Of a DNA stretch of 21,581 nt, positions 1 through 8,193 are shown in pieces. Origin of the DNA: an uncultured Eubacteriales bacterium (GTDB lineage Bacteria > Bacillota > Clostridia > Christensenellales > Borkfalkiaceae). The stretch's first letter is position 1. Each line of letters begins with the position of its first letter. Position numbers and translations under genes: made by a program. The stretch covers positions 1 through 21,581 of the forward strand of contig CAJLXC010000027.1 in NCBI GenBank assembly GCA_905210545.1. The letters are read 5' to 3'. The notes beneath the pieces were generated by a model. It searched no databases and was not told where the DNA came from. It saw only the letters and a list, made by a program, of their open reading frames with translations.

Positions 1-74
1 CGGCTTTATCTGACTGATATATCCCGCAGACAAAGCCGAACCGCTCGCCGTTACTTATTAAATAATTTTACTTA
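1..74. other. Edge of window, no assignable gene
   Basis: No gene can be assigned here. Plus-strand frame 1 is open from the window edge to a TAA at 76-78, so it could be the last 25 codons of a convergent gene, but this cannot be tested. CGGCTTT (1-7) and AAAGCCG (32-38) form a wide inverted repeat with a 24-nt loop and no T tract, so a terminator is not convincing. A 17-bp tandem duplication begins at 53. Confidence 0.3.
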
Positions 75-86
75 TTAAATAATTTC
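53..86. repeat. 17-bp tandem duplication over the isomerase stop
   Basis: The unit ACTTATTAAATAATTT occurs at 53-68 and again at 70-85, a period of 17 bp. The second copy contains the stop codon region of the minus-strand isomerase gene (stop at 75-77). The duplicated unit also carries TAATAA on the minus strand, so the coding end is unaffected. It looks like a replication-slippage duplication. Confidence 0.7.
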
Positions 87-1418
87 TATGCCGTTAAGCT
101 TGCAGTATTCTTTGATAAGTTTTACGTTGTCGCCGTAAGAAATTATATAGTGTTGTCCCATAACGTTCTGAGCAAAGGCTTCCGTGTCGGCAAGCTCTAC
201 TTTAAGCCCCGAAAGCTGCGGAGCGGGTTTATCCCAACCGCACTCTTCCCACGTTTCGGGCGTTTTGCCGTTGCCCTTTACGATATGCATAGCAAATTTT
301 CCGTCTTTTACGGTAAGTCTGCACATAGTAAGTTCGCCCGTCTTTACCTTGGAAGTATTTAAAAGACTTTGAGAAAGTTCCCCGAAAGAAGCGGGATAGC
401 AGACCGTTTCTCCCTCTACCACTTCTTTGGGTACGTAATCGGGAACGCCCGCGAGAACGCCGTCCGCAAAGAATTCGTAGAATTCCAGATACGCGCCGAC
501 CTGACCGGTCAGAGCGTTTACCGCGACTTGCGTGAGGTTACCCATACAGTCGTTTTCGGGAATAGTGCAAACGCCGTCTTCTCCGAGAAGAGTGAATATC
601 GGCGCGGGCGGGAAGCCCAGAACTTTTTTGAACCCGTCTACGTCTTTAATGGAAACGGCTTTGTATTTTCTCTCGCCGATAATCTGTTTAAGCGCGAGAT
701 AATACGCCGCGGCTTTTCTCATAGCTTCCGCGCTCGGCTCTTTTAAGAACTTCCATTTCTTTATTCTGTTTTCCACCACGGAATCGATTGCCGATTTGTC
801 GAGTTTTTCGGCGCGCTGAACGATTTCGAGCATTTCGAAACATTCGATTTCAACGCCGAACTCGCGTCTTACGGCGATTCCGTCGAACTGCGTGCCGTAA
901 AGCTGCATATCGCGGTAGCCGACCTGACCGATTTTGACTTTTCTCATATCCGCAGCCGCGCTCGCGCACTTACAGAAAGAGAGAACTTCTCCCGCGCGGG
1001 ACGGCAAACCGACCACGTCGTAAACGTATTTGAACTTATATCCTAAATCTTCGAGCGTTTTTCTGCAAGCGGAAGTACCCGCCTGATCCGCCGTGGTAAC
1101 GAGATGACCGTCTTCGTACCAGCCGCAAAGCCCCCACAAAACCACGGGTTTGTGTCTGAACTTGTCCGCGACTTTTATTATCGCGTGAGTGGGAATCCAG
1201 CCCGCAACGCACAGAACGAGCGTATCGAAATCTTTACCCGAAAAATATTCTATCGCTTTGTTTATATACGTTTCTTCGTAATCGTCGCGAATCGGATAAA
1301 ACGGAAACACTTCCGTTTCGGGGGTTTTAAGGCTTTCGTAAGCAGCCTTGCATTTTCTTTCGATAACTTCTATCGGAGTGTTTACTTCTCCGAACCCGGC
1401 AAATCCTATTTTTATCAT
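75..1418 (-). CDS. L-fucose/L-arabinose isomerase family protein
   Basis: The 447-aa protein resembles the L-fucose/L-arabinose isomerase family, cytoplasmic Mn2+-dependent aldose-ketose isomerases. The N-terminal half has the expected Rossmann-like segments, such as DTLVLCVAGW near residues 65-74. The C-terminal half has PENDCMG at 287-293, which corresponds to the metal-binding ExD region of FucI-type enzymes, followed by a G-rich segment. The length matches the shorter, uncharacterised members of the family (about 450-500 aa); classical FucI is nearer 590 aa. The ATG has an AGGAG box about 8 nt upstream. It lies 23 nt downstream of the MATE gene on the same strand, so it is probably the last gene of that transcript. 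No sugar kinase or aldolase is nearby, so the substrate cannot be named. The family assignment is firm and the substrate is unknown. Confidence 0.85.
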   Translation of the reverse strand: MIKIGFAGFGEVNTPIEVIERKCKAAYESLKTPETEVFPFYPIRDDYEETYINKAIEYFSGKDFDTLVLCVAGWIPTHAIIKVADKFRHKPVVLWGLCGWYEDGHLVTTADQAGTSACRKTLEDLGYKFKYVYDVVGLPSRAGEVLSFCKCASAAADMRKVKIGQVGYRDMQLYGTQFDGIAVRREFGVEIECFEMLEIVQRAEKLDKSAIDSVVENRIKKWKFLKEPSAEAMRKAAAYYLALKQIIGERKYKAVSIKDVDGFKKVLGFPPAPIFTLLGEDGVCTIPENDCMGNLTQVAVNALTGQVGAYLEFYEFFADGVLAGVPDYVPKEVVEGETVCYPASFGELSQSLLNTSKVKTGELTMCRLTVKDGKFAMHIVKGNGKTPETWEECGWDKPAPQLSGLKVELADTEAFAQNVMGQHYIISYGDNVKLIKEYCKLNGIEII

Positions 1419-1441
1419 TTTTTTAATCTCCTTATATTTTT

Positions 1442-2839
1442 TCAGGCGACCTGCCCGTCGGTTTGTTCCGCACGGTCGGCTTGCGCCTTTTTATCCATTT
1501 TTTTAAACATAGGCAACACTATCGCGATATACACAAGCACCGTGAGAACCCACGTTACCGGATACGAGAGGAATACCCATATAATCTCGCCCGGAAACAA
1601 CGCTTTCACCGCGTATATCCAGACTATTCTCGATAAACACGCCCCGAAAAGGCTGATGAGCATTGCGGTAAAACTCTTGCCCATTCCGCGCATGGTATAT
1701 GCGAACGAATTCATTATCGAACATATAAAATACGTGGGAGCGAGCAGATACAGTCGTTTCAGAGCGACCTCCGCAACGGCTTCGTCCGGGCGAACCGCAA
1801 GACAAAGATCGTGACCGAACAACGCGACAAGACCGCCGACCGTTGCGCCGATTACCGATATTATGCCTATAGAAGTATACAGCGATTTTTTCACTCTGTC
1901 AAGCTTCCCCGCGCCGAGATTCTGACTGACAAACGAAAGCATCGATATGGAAAAGCCGTTAGTACATTCGTAAACGTAGTTGTCTATCGTAGAAGCCACC
2001 GAGTTGCCCGCGGTCGCCACGTGTCCGTAAGAATTGACCGCCGACTGAATTATCACGTTAGACACGGAAAACAGCATCGCCTGTATTCCCGAGGGTATGC
2101 CTATGACGAGAATTTCCTTAAGCTCTTCTTTATGAAAGCGCAGATTTTTTAATTCTAACCGACAATACCCTTTGCTTTTAAGCATTGTGACGAAACAGCA
2201 TATGGCGGAAATCGCGTTGGACGCAACCGTGGCTATCGCTACGCCGTCCGCGGTCATCTTAAATCCCGTTACGAAGATAATATTAAGCCCCACGTTGGTA
2301 AGTCCGCCGACGAGAAGGAATATAAACGGCCTTAACGTATCGCCCACCGCGCGCAGTATCGCCGCCGCAAAGTTATAAAACATTATGACGGGCATACCGA
2401 TAAAATAAATAGTAAGGTAATCGGTTGCCATATCGAGAAGTTCTTCTTTACAGTTGGTAAGCTTTAAAATCATTCTCGCGCAAGCCGCGCCGCCCGTCGC
2501 GAGAATTATTCCTGCAACAAAACTTAACGCGACGGAAGTGCCCACGATCTTTTTAGCGCTCTCCGGGTCGCCTTTTCCCATACATCTCGAAAGAACGACG
2601 TTCGCGCCCATAGAAAGCCCCACGAAAAGCCCTATCATAAGGTTTATGATAGAAGTCGTCGCGCCGACCGCGCCGACCGCGGCGTTGGCTTTGTTTTCGC
2701 CGACGAACCAGCTGACCACGAGTATATCGGCGGTATTGAACAAAAGCTGCAGAATATTTACGCCGATGACGGGCAACGCAAAGATAAAAATCTTTTTTAA
2801 AAGCGGACCTTCCGTCAGATTCATTTCACGAGTTTTCAT
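1442..2839 (-). CDS. MATE family efflux transporter
   Basis: The 465-aa protein is an integral membrane protein with about 12 predicted hydrophobic segments and the two-fold MatE repeat. The first repeat begins around EGPLLKKIFIFALPVIGVNIL near residues 10-30, and the second around GIPSGIQAMLFSVSNVII in the middle of the protein. MATE proteins export cationic or other organic compounds in exchange for Na+ or H+. The size is typical. The C terminus is a short hydrophilic tail rich in K, D and Q. The start ATG has a GGGA motif very close by (3 nt) and a better-placed GGGGATAG further upstream, so the ribosome site is not ideal. It lies 114 nt downstream of the ceramidase-like gene and 23 nt upstream of the isomerase gene. 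The context suggests export of a product or inhibitor linked to that locus, but the substrate cannot be inferred. Confidence 0.93.
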   Translation of the reverse strand: MKTREMNLTEGPLLKKIFIFALPVIGVNILQLLFNTADILVVSWFVGENKANAAVGAVGATTSIINLMIGLFVGLSMGANVVLSRCMGKGDPESAKKIVGTSVALSFVAGIILATGGAACARMILKLTNCKEELLDMATDYLTIYFIGMPVIMFYNFAAAILRAVGDTLRPFIFLLVGGLTNVGLNIIFVTGFKMTADGVAIATVASNAISAICCFVTMLKSKGYCRLELKNLRFHKEELKEILVIGIPSGIQAMLFSVSNVIIQSAVNSYGHVATAGNSVASTIDNYVYECTNGFSISMLSFVSQNLGAGKLDRVKKSLYTSIGIISVIGATVGGLVALFGHDLCLAVRPDEAVAEVALKRLYLLAPTYFICSIMNSFAYTMRGMGKSFTAMLISLFGACLSRIVWIYAVKALFPGEIIWVFLSYPVTWVLTVLVYIAIVLPMFKKMDKKAQADRAEQTDGQVA

Positions 2840-2953
2840 AATTCCCGAACTATCCCCGAAACCGATTTATTTAAATATCCGAACTATATATATTCTACCA
2901 CAAATAAATTTAATCGGCTACCGAAAACCGCTTTAAAAACGTAATTTAATAAT

Positions 2954-4480
2954 TTATTCCGCCTTTTCTTTCCCGTCCGTGAACTGCGGTCGGTTTTTAA
3001 ACATCGCGTTGATATGTTCCAAAGTCGTTCTCACGAGAATATCGCCGCCCTCGTGTCCCGCAGAACCGCTCGATACGTATGCGGAATAGTGACTGCCCTT
3101 TTCCGCTTTTTCGGTAGGAAGATATCCGAGATCGCCGCACGCGAGCTGTATTAAAAACGTCTGTTTTGCAAGACTTCTCGCGCGGATTTTGTTGCCGTAA
3201 TTCAAAAACAGCTCGAACGGATTTGTTGCGATGGCAACGTCGTCGAATCTTATCACGTGTATTTCCGTATCGAAGGTATTCACTTTCTGCTGAAAGCGAT
3301 AACGCGCTATAGTACCCGCGTATACGTGGAGCCTTGCGTTGTCGTCGAAAGTAACGCGTTTGCCGTGGTTGTTTTTTACGAAATCGTCGATCTTTTCCTT
3401 CGCTTCGTTATACTCCTTTATCGTAACCCGTCTTAAAGGAAGCGTGAGATTAAACGTTTCGTGCTTTAACACGGCGTCGTTTTTCATTTTGCTTTTATCG
3501 AGTTCTTCGTATACCGAAATAAGCTCGTTGGAAATTCTTCTTCCCACAACCTTAAGCCCCGACACGTCGAACATAGAGGGATCGGCTCTTCTTTCTATAT
3601 AATTTTCGCGGTGAATGTTGGGGTCGTCTATCGGCGTTTCGGGATTAACCCATCTCACGAGATCTCTCGGACAAAGGTCGCCCGCCGCGGAACAAAGTCC
3701 CAGCACGAACAGATTTTTGCCGAAACGCTTTCTTAAATTTTCTTTAACCTTGCCCCAGTAATCGGAAGAAATGAAGCTTCTGTGTTCGACTACCTGAGAA
3801 GGACAGGCTACGTTTGCGATAACGCCGGTAAGCTCTTTGTTTTTATCGAACGCGTACATAATCTCTATGCCGCTGTCGTTGCCCGCCTCTAACTCTTCGA
3901 AGTTAGCGAGGTTCGTATCTCCCCACATTTTTGCCGAACCGTCGTCATAGCAGACTCTTCTGTTCATTCCCACGACCGCTCTGCCGAACGCAAACTGATA
4001 ATACCCTTCCGTTCTCGCTTCCCACGCTTTTATTATTGCAAGATAAATCTTTTCTGCCAAAAAATTCAAGGCCGTATCGGGATTCATTCCCGCTTCTTTA
4101 TTAACGAGAGGCTGATATTCCATATCTTCCGGCAAAAATTCTTTAAGCACGCTGAGCGTCGAGCCTGAATTTATACCTGTTCTGGTATAATCGTATGACG
4201 TATGCGTGTGTATGGCATTTATAATGACCTTATCCGGCGAAATCGGCAGTTTGTCCTTTAATTTTTCTTTAACGATGTTTTTAAGATTAACGCCGATCGA
4301 TACCAAATCGCACGAACAGATTATCATCTGATCGTCGCCGCTATCCAAGGCGAACGCCGTTACCGTAACGGGGCTTTCCACCTCGTCGGTAATTCTTTCG
4401 AAAAACTGACCCGCAAGTCCTATTTTAGTCCCTTTTTCCGGAGTAATATCAACTTCCGCCCAACCGATTTTTACTGACAT
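2954..4480 (-). CDS. Neutral/alkaline ceramidase-like metallo-amidase domain protein
   Basis: The 508-aa protein matches the N-terminal catalytic domain of neutral/alkaline non-lysosomal ceramidases, which are Zn-dependent amidases. It starts with the characteristic IGWAEVDITPEKGTKIGLAG. NAIHTHTSYDY, near residues 87-97, corresponds to the family's THTHSGP metal-binding loop, and CSAAGDLCPRD corresponds to the NxGDxSPN-like segment. There is no signal peptide, unlike secreted bacterial ceramidases, and the C-terminal Ig-like domain of classical enzymes is missing or degenerate. A cytoplasmic role on a non-ceramide substrate, such as a sugar or amide conjugate, is therefore more likely. The start has a strong GGGGGAGA site. 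It is the first gene of the minus-strand group, with a consensus promoter at 4526-4554 and a divergent LacI-type regulator. Confidence 0.8.
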   Translation of the reverse strand: MSVKIGWAEVDITPEKGTKIGLAGQFFERITDEVESPVTVTAFALDSGDDQMIICSCDLVSIGVNLKNIVKEKLKDKLPISPDKVIINAIHTHTSYDYTRTGINSGSTLSVLKEFLPEDMEYQPLVNKEAGMNPDTALNFLAEKIYLAIIKAWEARTEGYYQFAFGRAVVGMNRRVCYDDGSAKMWGDTNLANFEELEAGNDSGIEIMYAFDKNKELTGVIANVACPSQVVEHRSFISSDYWGKVKENLRKRFGKNLFVLGLCSAAGDLCPRDLVRWVNPETPIDDPNIHRENYIERRADPSMFDVSGLKVVGRRISNELISVYEELDKSKMKNDAVLKHETFNLTLPLRRVTIKEYNEAKEKIDDFVKNNHGKRVTFDDNARLHVYAGTIARYRFQQKVNTFDTEIHVIRFDDVAIATNPFELFLNYGNKIRARSLAKQTFLIQLACGDLGYLPTEKAEKGSHYSAYVSSGSAGHEGGDILVRTTLEHINAMFKNRPQFTDGKEKAE

Positions 4481-4525
4481 TCTTTATCTCCCCCGACGGA
4501 ATTTTCCGTCATAATTTATACTTAG

Positions 4526-4554
4526 ATTATATTATCGTTTTCGCTTAATGTCAA
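4526..4554 (-). promoter_or_regulatory. Consensus sigma-A promoter of the ceramidase/MATE/isomerase genes
   Basis: On the minus strand TTGACA (4549-4554) and TATAAT (4526-4531) are separated by exactly 17 bp (4532-4548), a perfect match to the vegetative consensus. The start codon at 4480 lies about 40 nt downstream of the expected transcription start. A promoter this strong beside a LacI-type gene is expected to need repression. Confidence 0.8.
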
Positions 4555-4571
4555 TCGCAAAAAAAATTTTT

Positions 4572-4590
4572 TTACGAAACTTTTTCGTAA
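4572..4590. promoter_or_regulatory. Candidate operator palindrome of the LacI-family regulator
   Basis: TTACGAAA (4572-4579) and TTTCGTAA (4583-4590) form a perfect 8-bp inverted repeat around a 3-bp centre (CTT). It lies between the two divergent promoters, 17 bp upstream of the leftward -35 and 11 bp upstream of the rightward -35. The size fits a LacI-family dimer site, though the odd-length centre without a central CpG is less typical. A looser near-palindrome with CG half-sites lies inside the leftward spacer (about 4530-4550). Confidence 0.5.
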
Positions 4591-4601
4591 CCCGAATACG
4601 C

Positions 4602-4630
4602 TTGCCAAACGCTTTGAAATGCGCTATACT
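4602..4630 (+). promoter_or_regulatory. Promoter of the LacI-family regulator gene
   Basis: TTGCCA (4602-4607) and TATACT (4625-4630) are separated by 17 bp. The expected transcription start is near 4637, leaving a short leader that carries AAGGAG (4638-4643) in front of the ATG at 4653. Confidence 0.7.
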
Positions 4631-4652
4631 TTTATTTAAGGAGCGACGGGAA

Positions 4653-5639
4653 ATGAATATAAAAAAACTTGCCGAGATTACGGGCGTTTCCGCGGGAACG
4701 GTATCCAAAGCGTTTTCCGGCAGCAAAGAAATAAGCGAAATCACTCGCGAAAAAATATTCGCCGCGGCAAAAGAAAACGGCTGCTTCGAGCAGTTCGACA
4801 AAAAAGGAACGATAAAAAAAGTCATAGCCGTTATCTGTCACGAAATAGAAAGCGAATACTACGCGCGCGCCGTTGCCGCTACGGATAAATACCTGACCGA
4901 AAACGGCGCGATAATGGCGTTGTCTTTAACGGGTTTTTCGCACGAAAAGCAGGCGGAACTCGTTTCTTATTACTCTTCTCGCAACAAAGCGGACGGAATT
5001 ATAGTGTTCAATTCGGCAAACGCGCTCAGATTCAATCCGGACGTTCCCATCGTGGAAATCGGCGGGAGCGGAAAAAGCGAAGTGGACATCGTCCGCGCGG
5101 ACGACAGCCAGGCTTTTAACGACGCGATCGTTTATCTCAAACAAAACGGTCACACGGAAATAGGCTTTATAGGAGAACAATTCACAAAAAGCCGTCAGAC
5201 TCAATTCGTTAAACTGCTTAAAGAAAACGGCCTTACGCCCCGTCCGGAATACATCTTCACTTCTTCGGAAAGATTTCAGACAGCGGGTTACAACGAGATG
5301 AATAAAATCTACGCTTTAAAGACTCGACCCACGGCGATTGTCGCGGCTTATGACCAGATAGCCTTGGGCGCGATTCGCGCGATACGCGACCACGGCGACG
5401 GCGTTCCCGAAACTTTTTCGATAATCGGCTTCAACGATATACCCATCGCCTCTTACTATAACATTTCGCTTACGACCATACGCGACAACCTTACCGAAGT
5501 GTGCAGAACCGCCGTAGACGTTATCCTTAAAAAAACGGAAAACAAATATTACAACGTAAGACAGAGAATCTCTTTAAACAGCGAACTCGTTATAAGAAAA
5601 ACCGTAAAGAACGTATGTCCCGCAGAAGACAAAAAGTAA
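4653..5639 (+). CDS. LacI/GalR family transcriptional regulator
   Basis: The 328-aa protein has the LacI-type N-terminal helix-turn-helix: IKKLAEITGVSAGTVSKAFS at residues 3-22. A hinge and a periplasmic-binding-protein-like effector domain follow to the C terminus. Typical landmarks are RADDSQAFNDAI, the GHTEIGFIGE segment, AIVAAYDQIALGAIRAIRDHG, and SIIGFNDIPIASYYNISLTTI. The reading frame is open further upstream, but the ATG at 4653 is chosen because the HTH begins there and AAGGAG sits 9 nt before it. The gene is divergent from the ceramidase-MATE-isomerase group, with paired promoters and a palindrome in the gap, so it most likely represses that group and itself in response to a sugar-like ligand. 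The ligand is not deducible from the sequence. Confidence 0.93.
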   Translation: MNIKKLAEITGVSAGTVSKAFSGSKEISEITREKIFAAAKENGCFEQFDKKGTIKKVIAVICHEIESEYYARAVAATDKYLTENGAIMALSLTGFSHEKQAELVSYYSSRNKADGIIVFNSANALRFNPDVPIVEIGGSGKSEVDIVRADDSQAFNDAIVYLKQNGHTEIGFIGEQFTKSRQTQFVKLLKENGLTPRPEYIFTSSERFQTAGYNEMNKIYALKTRPTAIVAAYDQIALGAIRAIRDHGDGVPETFSIIGFNDIPIASYYNISLTTIRDNLTEVCRTAVDVILKKTENKYYNVRQRISLNSELVIRKTVKNVCPAEDKK

Positions 5640-5680
5640 TATTTTTTCAAATTTTATTTCTCGCTACCCGCTTAAAACGC

Positions 5681-5709
5681 TTGTAAATATTTTTAAGCTA
5701 TACTATAAT
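5681..5709 (+). promoter_or_regulatory. Promoter upstream of the polytopic membrane protein
   Basis: TTGTAA (5681-5686) and TATAAT (5704-5709) are 17 bp apart. The predicted leader to the ATG at 5888 is about 170 nt. It contains a GGGATA...TATCCC pairing that encloses several shorter pyrimidine-rich segments. I do not recognise a known riboswitch class in it. Confidence 0.55.
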
Positions 5710-5887
5710 GTTTATATAAATAAATTACGGGATATGCGCTCGCAACTTTCGCCTGTGCTTTTTCTCAAAAACTTGTCGTTTTATCCCCTTTTAACCGATA
5801 ACGGACGCAAACTTAAAAAAACAGTCGCGAAAACCCCTTTTTTTCCGACGTTTTGATTATATTATATTTTTTCGGAGCGAAACACTT

Positions 5888-7156
5888 ATGAAAACCGAAA
5901 ACGCAAACAAAAAAACTTTTTTCAGACAATTTATAAAGAGCGGATATTTTCTCCTTTCTTTATGCCTTGCCGCTTTGTTTTTTACCGCGGCGGCATTTCT
6001 CACGCATATAGACGCGTTCGACGCGATATCGGGCAACAACTCGCGTTTCGTTTTCGCGCTTTTTACGGCGGGATATTTTATCCTTGCGGCAGTCGCGTAT
6101 ATTGCGGTTTCTTCTCTTAAAAAAGGCGTTTCCGCGGGAGATTCCCTGTCTTTCGCCTGTATCGTTTCGAGCGTATTATATCTCGTATATCTCTTTGCCG
6201 TAAAGAAAAACTTTGCGCCGGAACTTATTTCCATCGCGGCTTTCGCCGCGGTATTCGGAGCGGTATTTTTAATCGTTTCTAAAATAAGGTTCGAGAAAGG
6301 CGGAAATTTCGACAAACCAAACTATATCGTAAGATTGTTAAACCGCTATTCGTTCTTCGCGATTCTCGGAGCGGCATTGTTTCTCGCGCTTTGCGACCTT
6401 TTGTTGTGGTCGGGCGATTATTCCGCGATAAAACTCGGCACGGGCGGTTACGTTTGCGGCGCGATTTGCCTTGCGGTCGTTCTCGTTTCCGCGGCGGTCT
6501 GCTCGGCGAACAAAAAGCTCAACCTTTTCGACCTTATTTTCGCGGCGGCGGTTCTCGTTTCGCCCGTGATTATATTCAGAGCAAGCTTCCTGTTTGCGAA
6601 AGGTCGTATCGGCGGCGCGCATCTCGCGGCAGCCGTGGCGGCGGCTTTGACTGCGGGTTTGTTCTTCGGTTTGCGTTTCGTAAATTATAAAGACGAAATC
6701 GATTTCGGAAACCTTTCCGGCAACAACGCTTTTGCCCGTTATATTTCCGCGGTACGCCGTGACTCCGACGTATTTTCCGCAATAGGCGCGGGCGCGATCG
6801 CCGCTTTTATCTGCACCGTTCTGTTCCCCTACGCCAAAGCTATAGAGCTTGCGCCCTCCGTTATCGGCGCGTCGTTTACGGAAGCGATTAAAACGCTTGC
6901 TTTCATCGCGGTGAACGCGGCGATTATAACAGGCGCGCTCGTCGCGTTTGCGCTTGCCGTCGTCAACGTTAAAGCCGAGTCGGTAACGATAGGCGATAAC
7001 GCTTTGATTTATTGCACGTCGTTCTGCGCGTTTGCGCTGCTCGGCAATCTCGACGGATACGCGGCGGAAAAAGTTCTCGTACCCGCGATACTCTTTACCT
7101 TCTGCCTGTCCGTGCTGATTACGAGAGTAAAGACGGTTGCCGCATACGAAAATTAA
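5888..7156 (+). CDS. Polytopic membrane protein, function unknown
   Basis: The 422-aa protein is strongly hydrophobic, with roughly 11-12 predicted transmembrane segments separated by short basic loops (for example SSLKKG, KIRFEKGGN and the loop near VNYKDEIDF). No catalytic motif, transporter signature or soluble domain is visible, and I cannot assign it to a family. GGAG at 5874-5877 precedes the ATG by 10 nt. The gene has its own promoter (5681-5709) and is followed directly by an intrinsic terminator (7174-7202), so it is probably transcribed separately from the rnf operon unless the terminator leaks. A long open frame on the opposite strand is a by-product of the GC-rich third positions. 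Confidence 0.75.
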   Translation: MKTENANKKTFFRQFIKSGYFLLSLCLAALFFTAAAFLTHIDAFDAISGNNSRFVFALFTAGYFILAAVAYIAVSSLKKGVSAGDSLSFACIVSSVLYLVYLFAVKKNFAPELISIAAFAAVFGAVFLIVSKIRFEKGGNFDKPNYIVRLLNRYSFFAILGAALFLALCDLLLWSGDYSAIKLGTGGYVCGAICLAVVLVSAAVCSANKKLNLFDLIFAAAVLVSPVIIFRASFLFAKGRIGGAHLAAAVAAALTAGLFFGLRFVNYKDEIDFGNLSGNNAFARYISAVRRDSDVFSAIGAGAIAAFICTVLFPYAKAIELAPSVIGASFTEAIKTLAFIAVNAAIITGALVAFALAVVNVKAESVTIGDNALIYCTSFCAFALLGNLDGYAAEKVLVPAILFTFCLSVLITRVKTVAAYEN

Positions 7157-7173
7157 AAAATAAAGGACCACGC

Positions 7174-7202
7174 TTCCCGCAGTTCCTTGCGGGAATTTTT
7201 TT
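7174..7202 (+). terminator. Intrinsic terminator between membrane gene and rnf operon
   Basis: TTCCCGCA (7174-7181) and TGCGGGAA (7188-7195) form a perfect 8-bp stem with a 6-nt loop, followed by seven T (7196-7202). It ends the membrane-protein gene. The next gene's TTG start is only 10 nt beyond the T tract, so it may also act as an attenuator for the rnf operon. Confidence 0.85.
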
Positions 7203-7212
7203 GGGAAAAAAT

Positions 7213-7677
7213 TTGAAAACGAACGCAGAGACAAAACAAAGAAAATTCTTTACCGAACGCGACGTCGCGGTTTATATAATAATCGCCGCCGTTATCGTAA
7301 CGTTGTTTTTTGCGTTCGTTATTATACCGCGAAAAACGGAGAGCAACGGCTTTTGCGCCTATGCGGAGGGAAAGCTTCTTTTTACCTATTACTACGAAAG
7401 AGATAAACTCGTCGTTACCGAATACGGCAAAAACAGAACCGAGCGTTCCGGCGATAAAATTTATATTTATTACGACGAGGAGAAATCGGGTTTTAACGAA
7501 CTTACCGTAGACCGCGCAAACAAAACCGTTAAAGTAACCGATTCGGACTGTTCCAAAACGCGGGACTGCGTATACGAACCGTCGTTAAAACGCGGCGGCG
7601 CGATTTATTGCGTTCCGCATAAACTTAAAATAACCGCAACGGGCGGCGAGGAAAGCGTGCCGCCGACAACGGGCTGA
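7213..7677 (+). CDS. NusG domain II-containing protein (rnf operon leader gene)
   Basis: The 154-aa product has one N-terminal transmembrane segment (about residues 18-40) followed by an extracytoplasmic NusG_II-type domain. The C-terminal part shows the family pattern of spaced cysteines (SDCSKTRDC) and then GAIYCVPHKLKI, the conserved IVCLPHKLVI-like strand. Such proteins are often the first gene of rnf operons in Clostridia; their function is not established. There is no ATG in the frame after the upstream terminator. TTG at 7213 is chosen, with GGGA at 7203-7206 as a weak ribosome site; TTG at 7201 is an alternative. It ends 3 nt before the Gx transporter gene, so the two are probably translated together. 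Confidence 0.75.
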   Translation: MKTNAETKQRKFFTERDVAVYIIIAAVIVTLFFAFVIIPRKTESNGFCAYAEGKLLFTYYYERDKLVVTEYGKNRTERSGDKIYIYYDEEKSGFNELTVDRANKTVKVTDSDCSKTRDCVYEPSLKRGGAIYCVPHKLKITATGGEESVPPTTG

Positions 7678-7680
7678 ACG

Positions 7681-8193
7681 ATGAAAAAAGAAACGACTAA
7701 AAAAATCGCGCTTTGCGGAATCCTTTCCGCGTTTGCGTGCATAGCGTTTATGATAGAAAACCTGTTTCCCCCGCTTTTTATCCCGGGCGCGAAACTCGGA
7801 CTGTCTAACCTGTTCGTTCTGCTCGCGCTCTTAACGCTCGGCGTGAAATACGCGTTTTTTTCGCTGTTCGCGAAAGTGCTCGTTTCGTGTTTTTTTGCGG
7901 GGTTTGCTTCCGCGATGTACTCGTTACCCGCGGGAACGCTCGCTCTTACGGCGGAAATTCTGCTGATTTACGCGGTAAAGACTTCGCTTCCTTGCGCGAG
8001 CGTAACAGGATCGGTTATTAACGTTACCGTCCAGAATTCCATATTTTGCTTGATAGCCGGAACGCCGGAATATCTCGTTTATCTCCCCTATCTTGCTGTG
8101 ATAGCGGCGATAACGGGTTTTGCGGTAGGCACGGCTCTGTTTTTTACTATAAAAAGGTTACCTGAAAAAAACGTACAGGAGGATGTAAATTGA
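7681..8193 (+). CDS. Gx transporter family protein (Hpre_diP_synt_I-type)
   Basis: The 170-aa membrane protein has about five hydrophobic segments. It has the family's N-terminal signature KIALCGILSAFACIAFMIEN and the PGAKLGLSNLFVLLALLTLG stretch, which define the Gx transporter family formerly annotated as heptaprenyl diphosphate synthase component I. The old name is misleading. The fold resembles small ECF-type substrate-binding membrane subunits, and its substrate is unproven. It starts 3 nt after the NusG-II gene with no strong ribosome site, which points to translational coupling. Its TGA overlaps the TTG start of rnfC. The NusG-II, Gx, rnfC order is recurrent in Firmicutes, so a role linked to Rnf or its flavin cofactors is plausible but inferred. 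Confidence 0.85.
   Translation: MKKETTKKIALCGILSAFACIAFMIENLFPPLFIPGAKLGLSNLFVLLALLTLGVKYAFFSLFAKVLVSCFFAGFASAMYSLPAGTLALTAEILLIYAVKTSLPCASVTGSVINVTVQNSIFCLIAGTPEYLVYLPYLAVIAAITGFAVGTALFFTIKRLPEKNVQEDVN

Noticed and set aside
1104..1814. Plus-strand open frame (236 aa) over the isomerase and MATE genes
   Set aside because: It spans the junction of two real minus-strand genes and has no recognisable domain.
5716..5887. Riboswitch in the leader of the membrane-protein gene
   Set aside because: A GGGATA...TATCCC pairing exists, but no conserved core of a known riboswitch class could be matched.
6338..7234. Long minus-strand open frame (298 aa) opposite the membrane-protein gene
   Set aside because: It is rich in Arg, Glu, Arg-Asn and Tyr in a composition typical of antisense frames, has no ribosome site, and the plus-strand frame codes for an obvious membrane protein.
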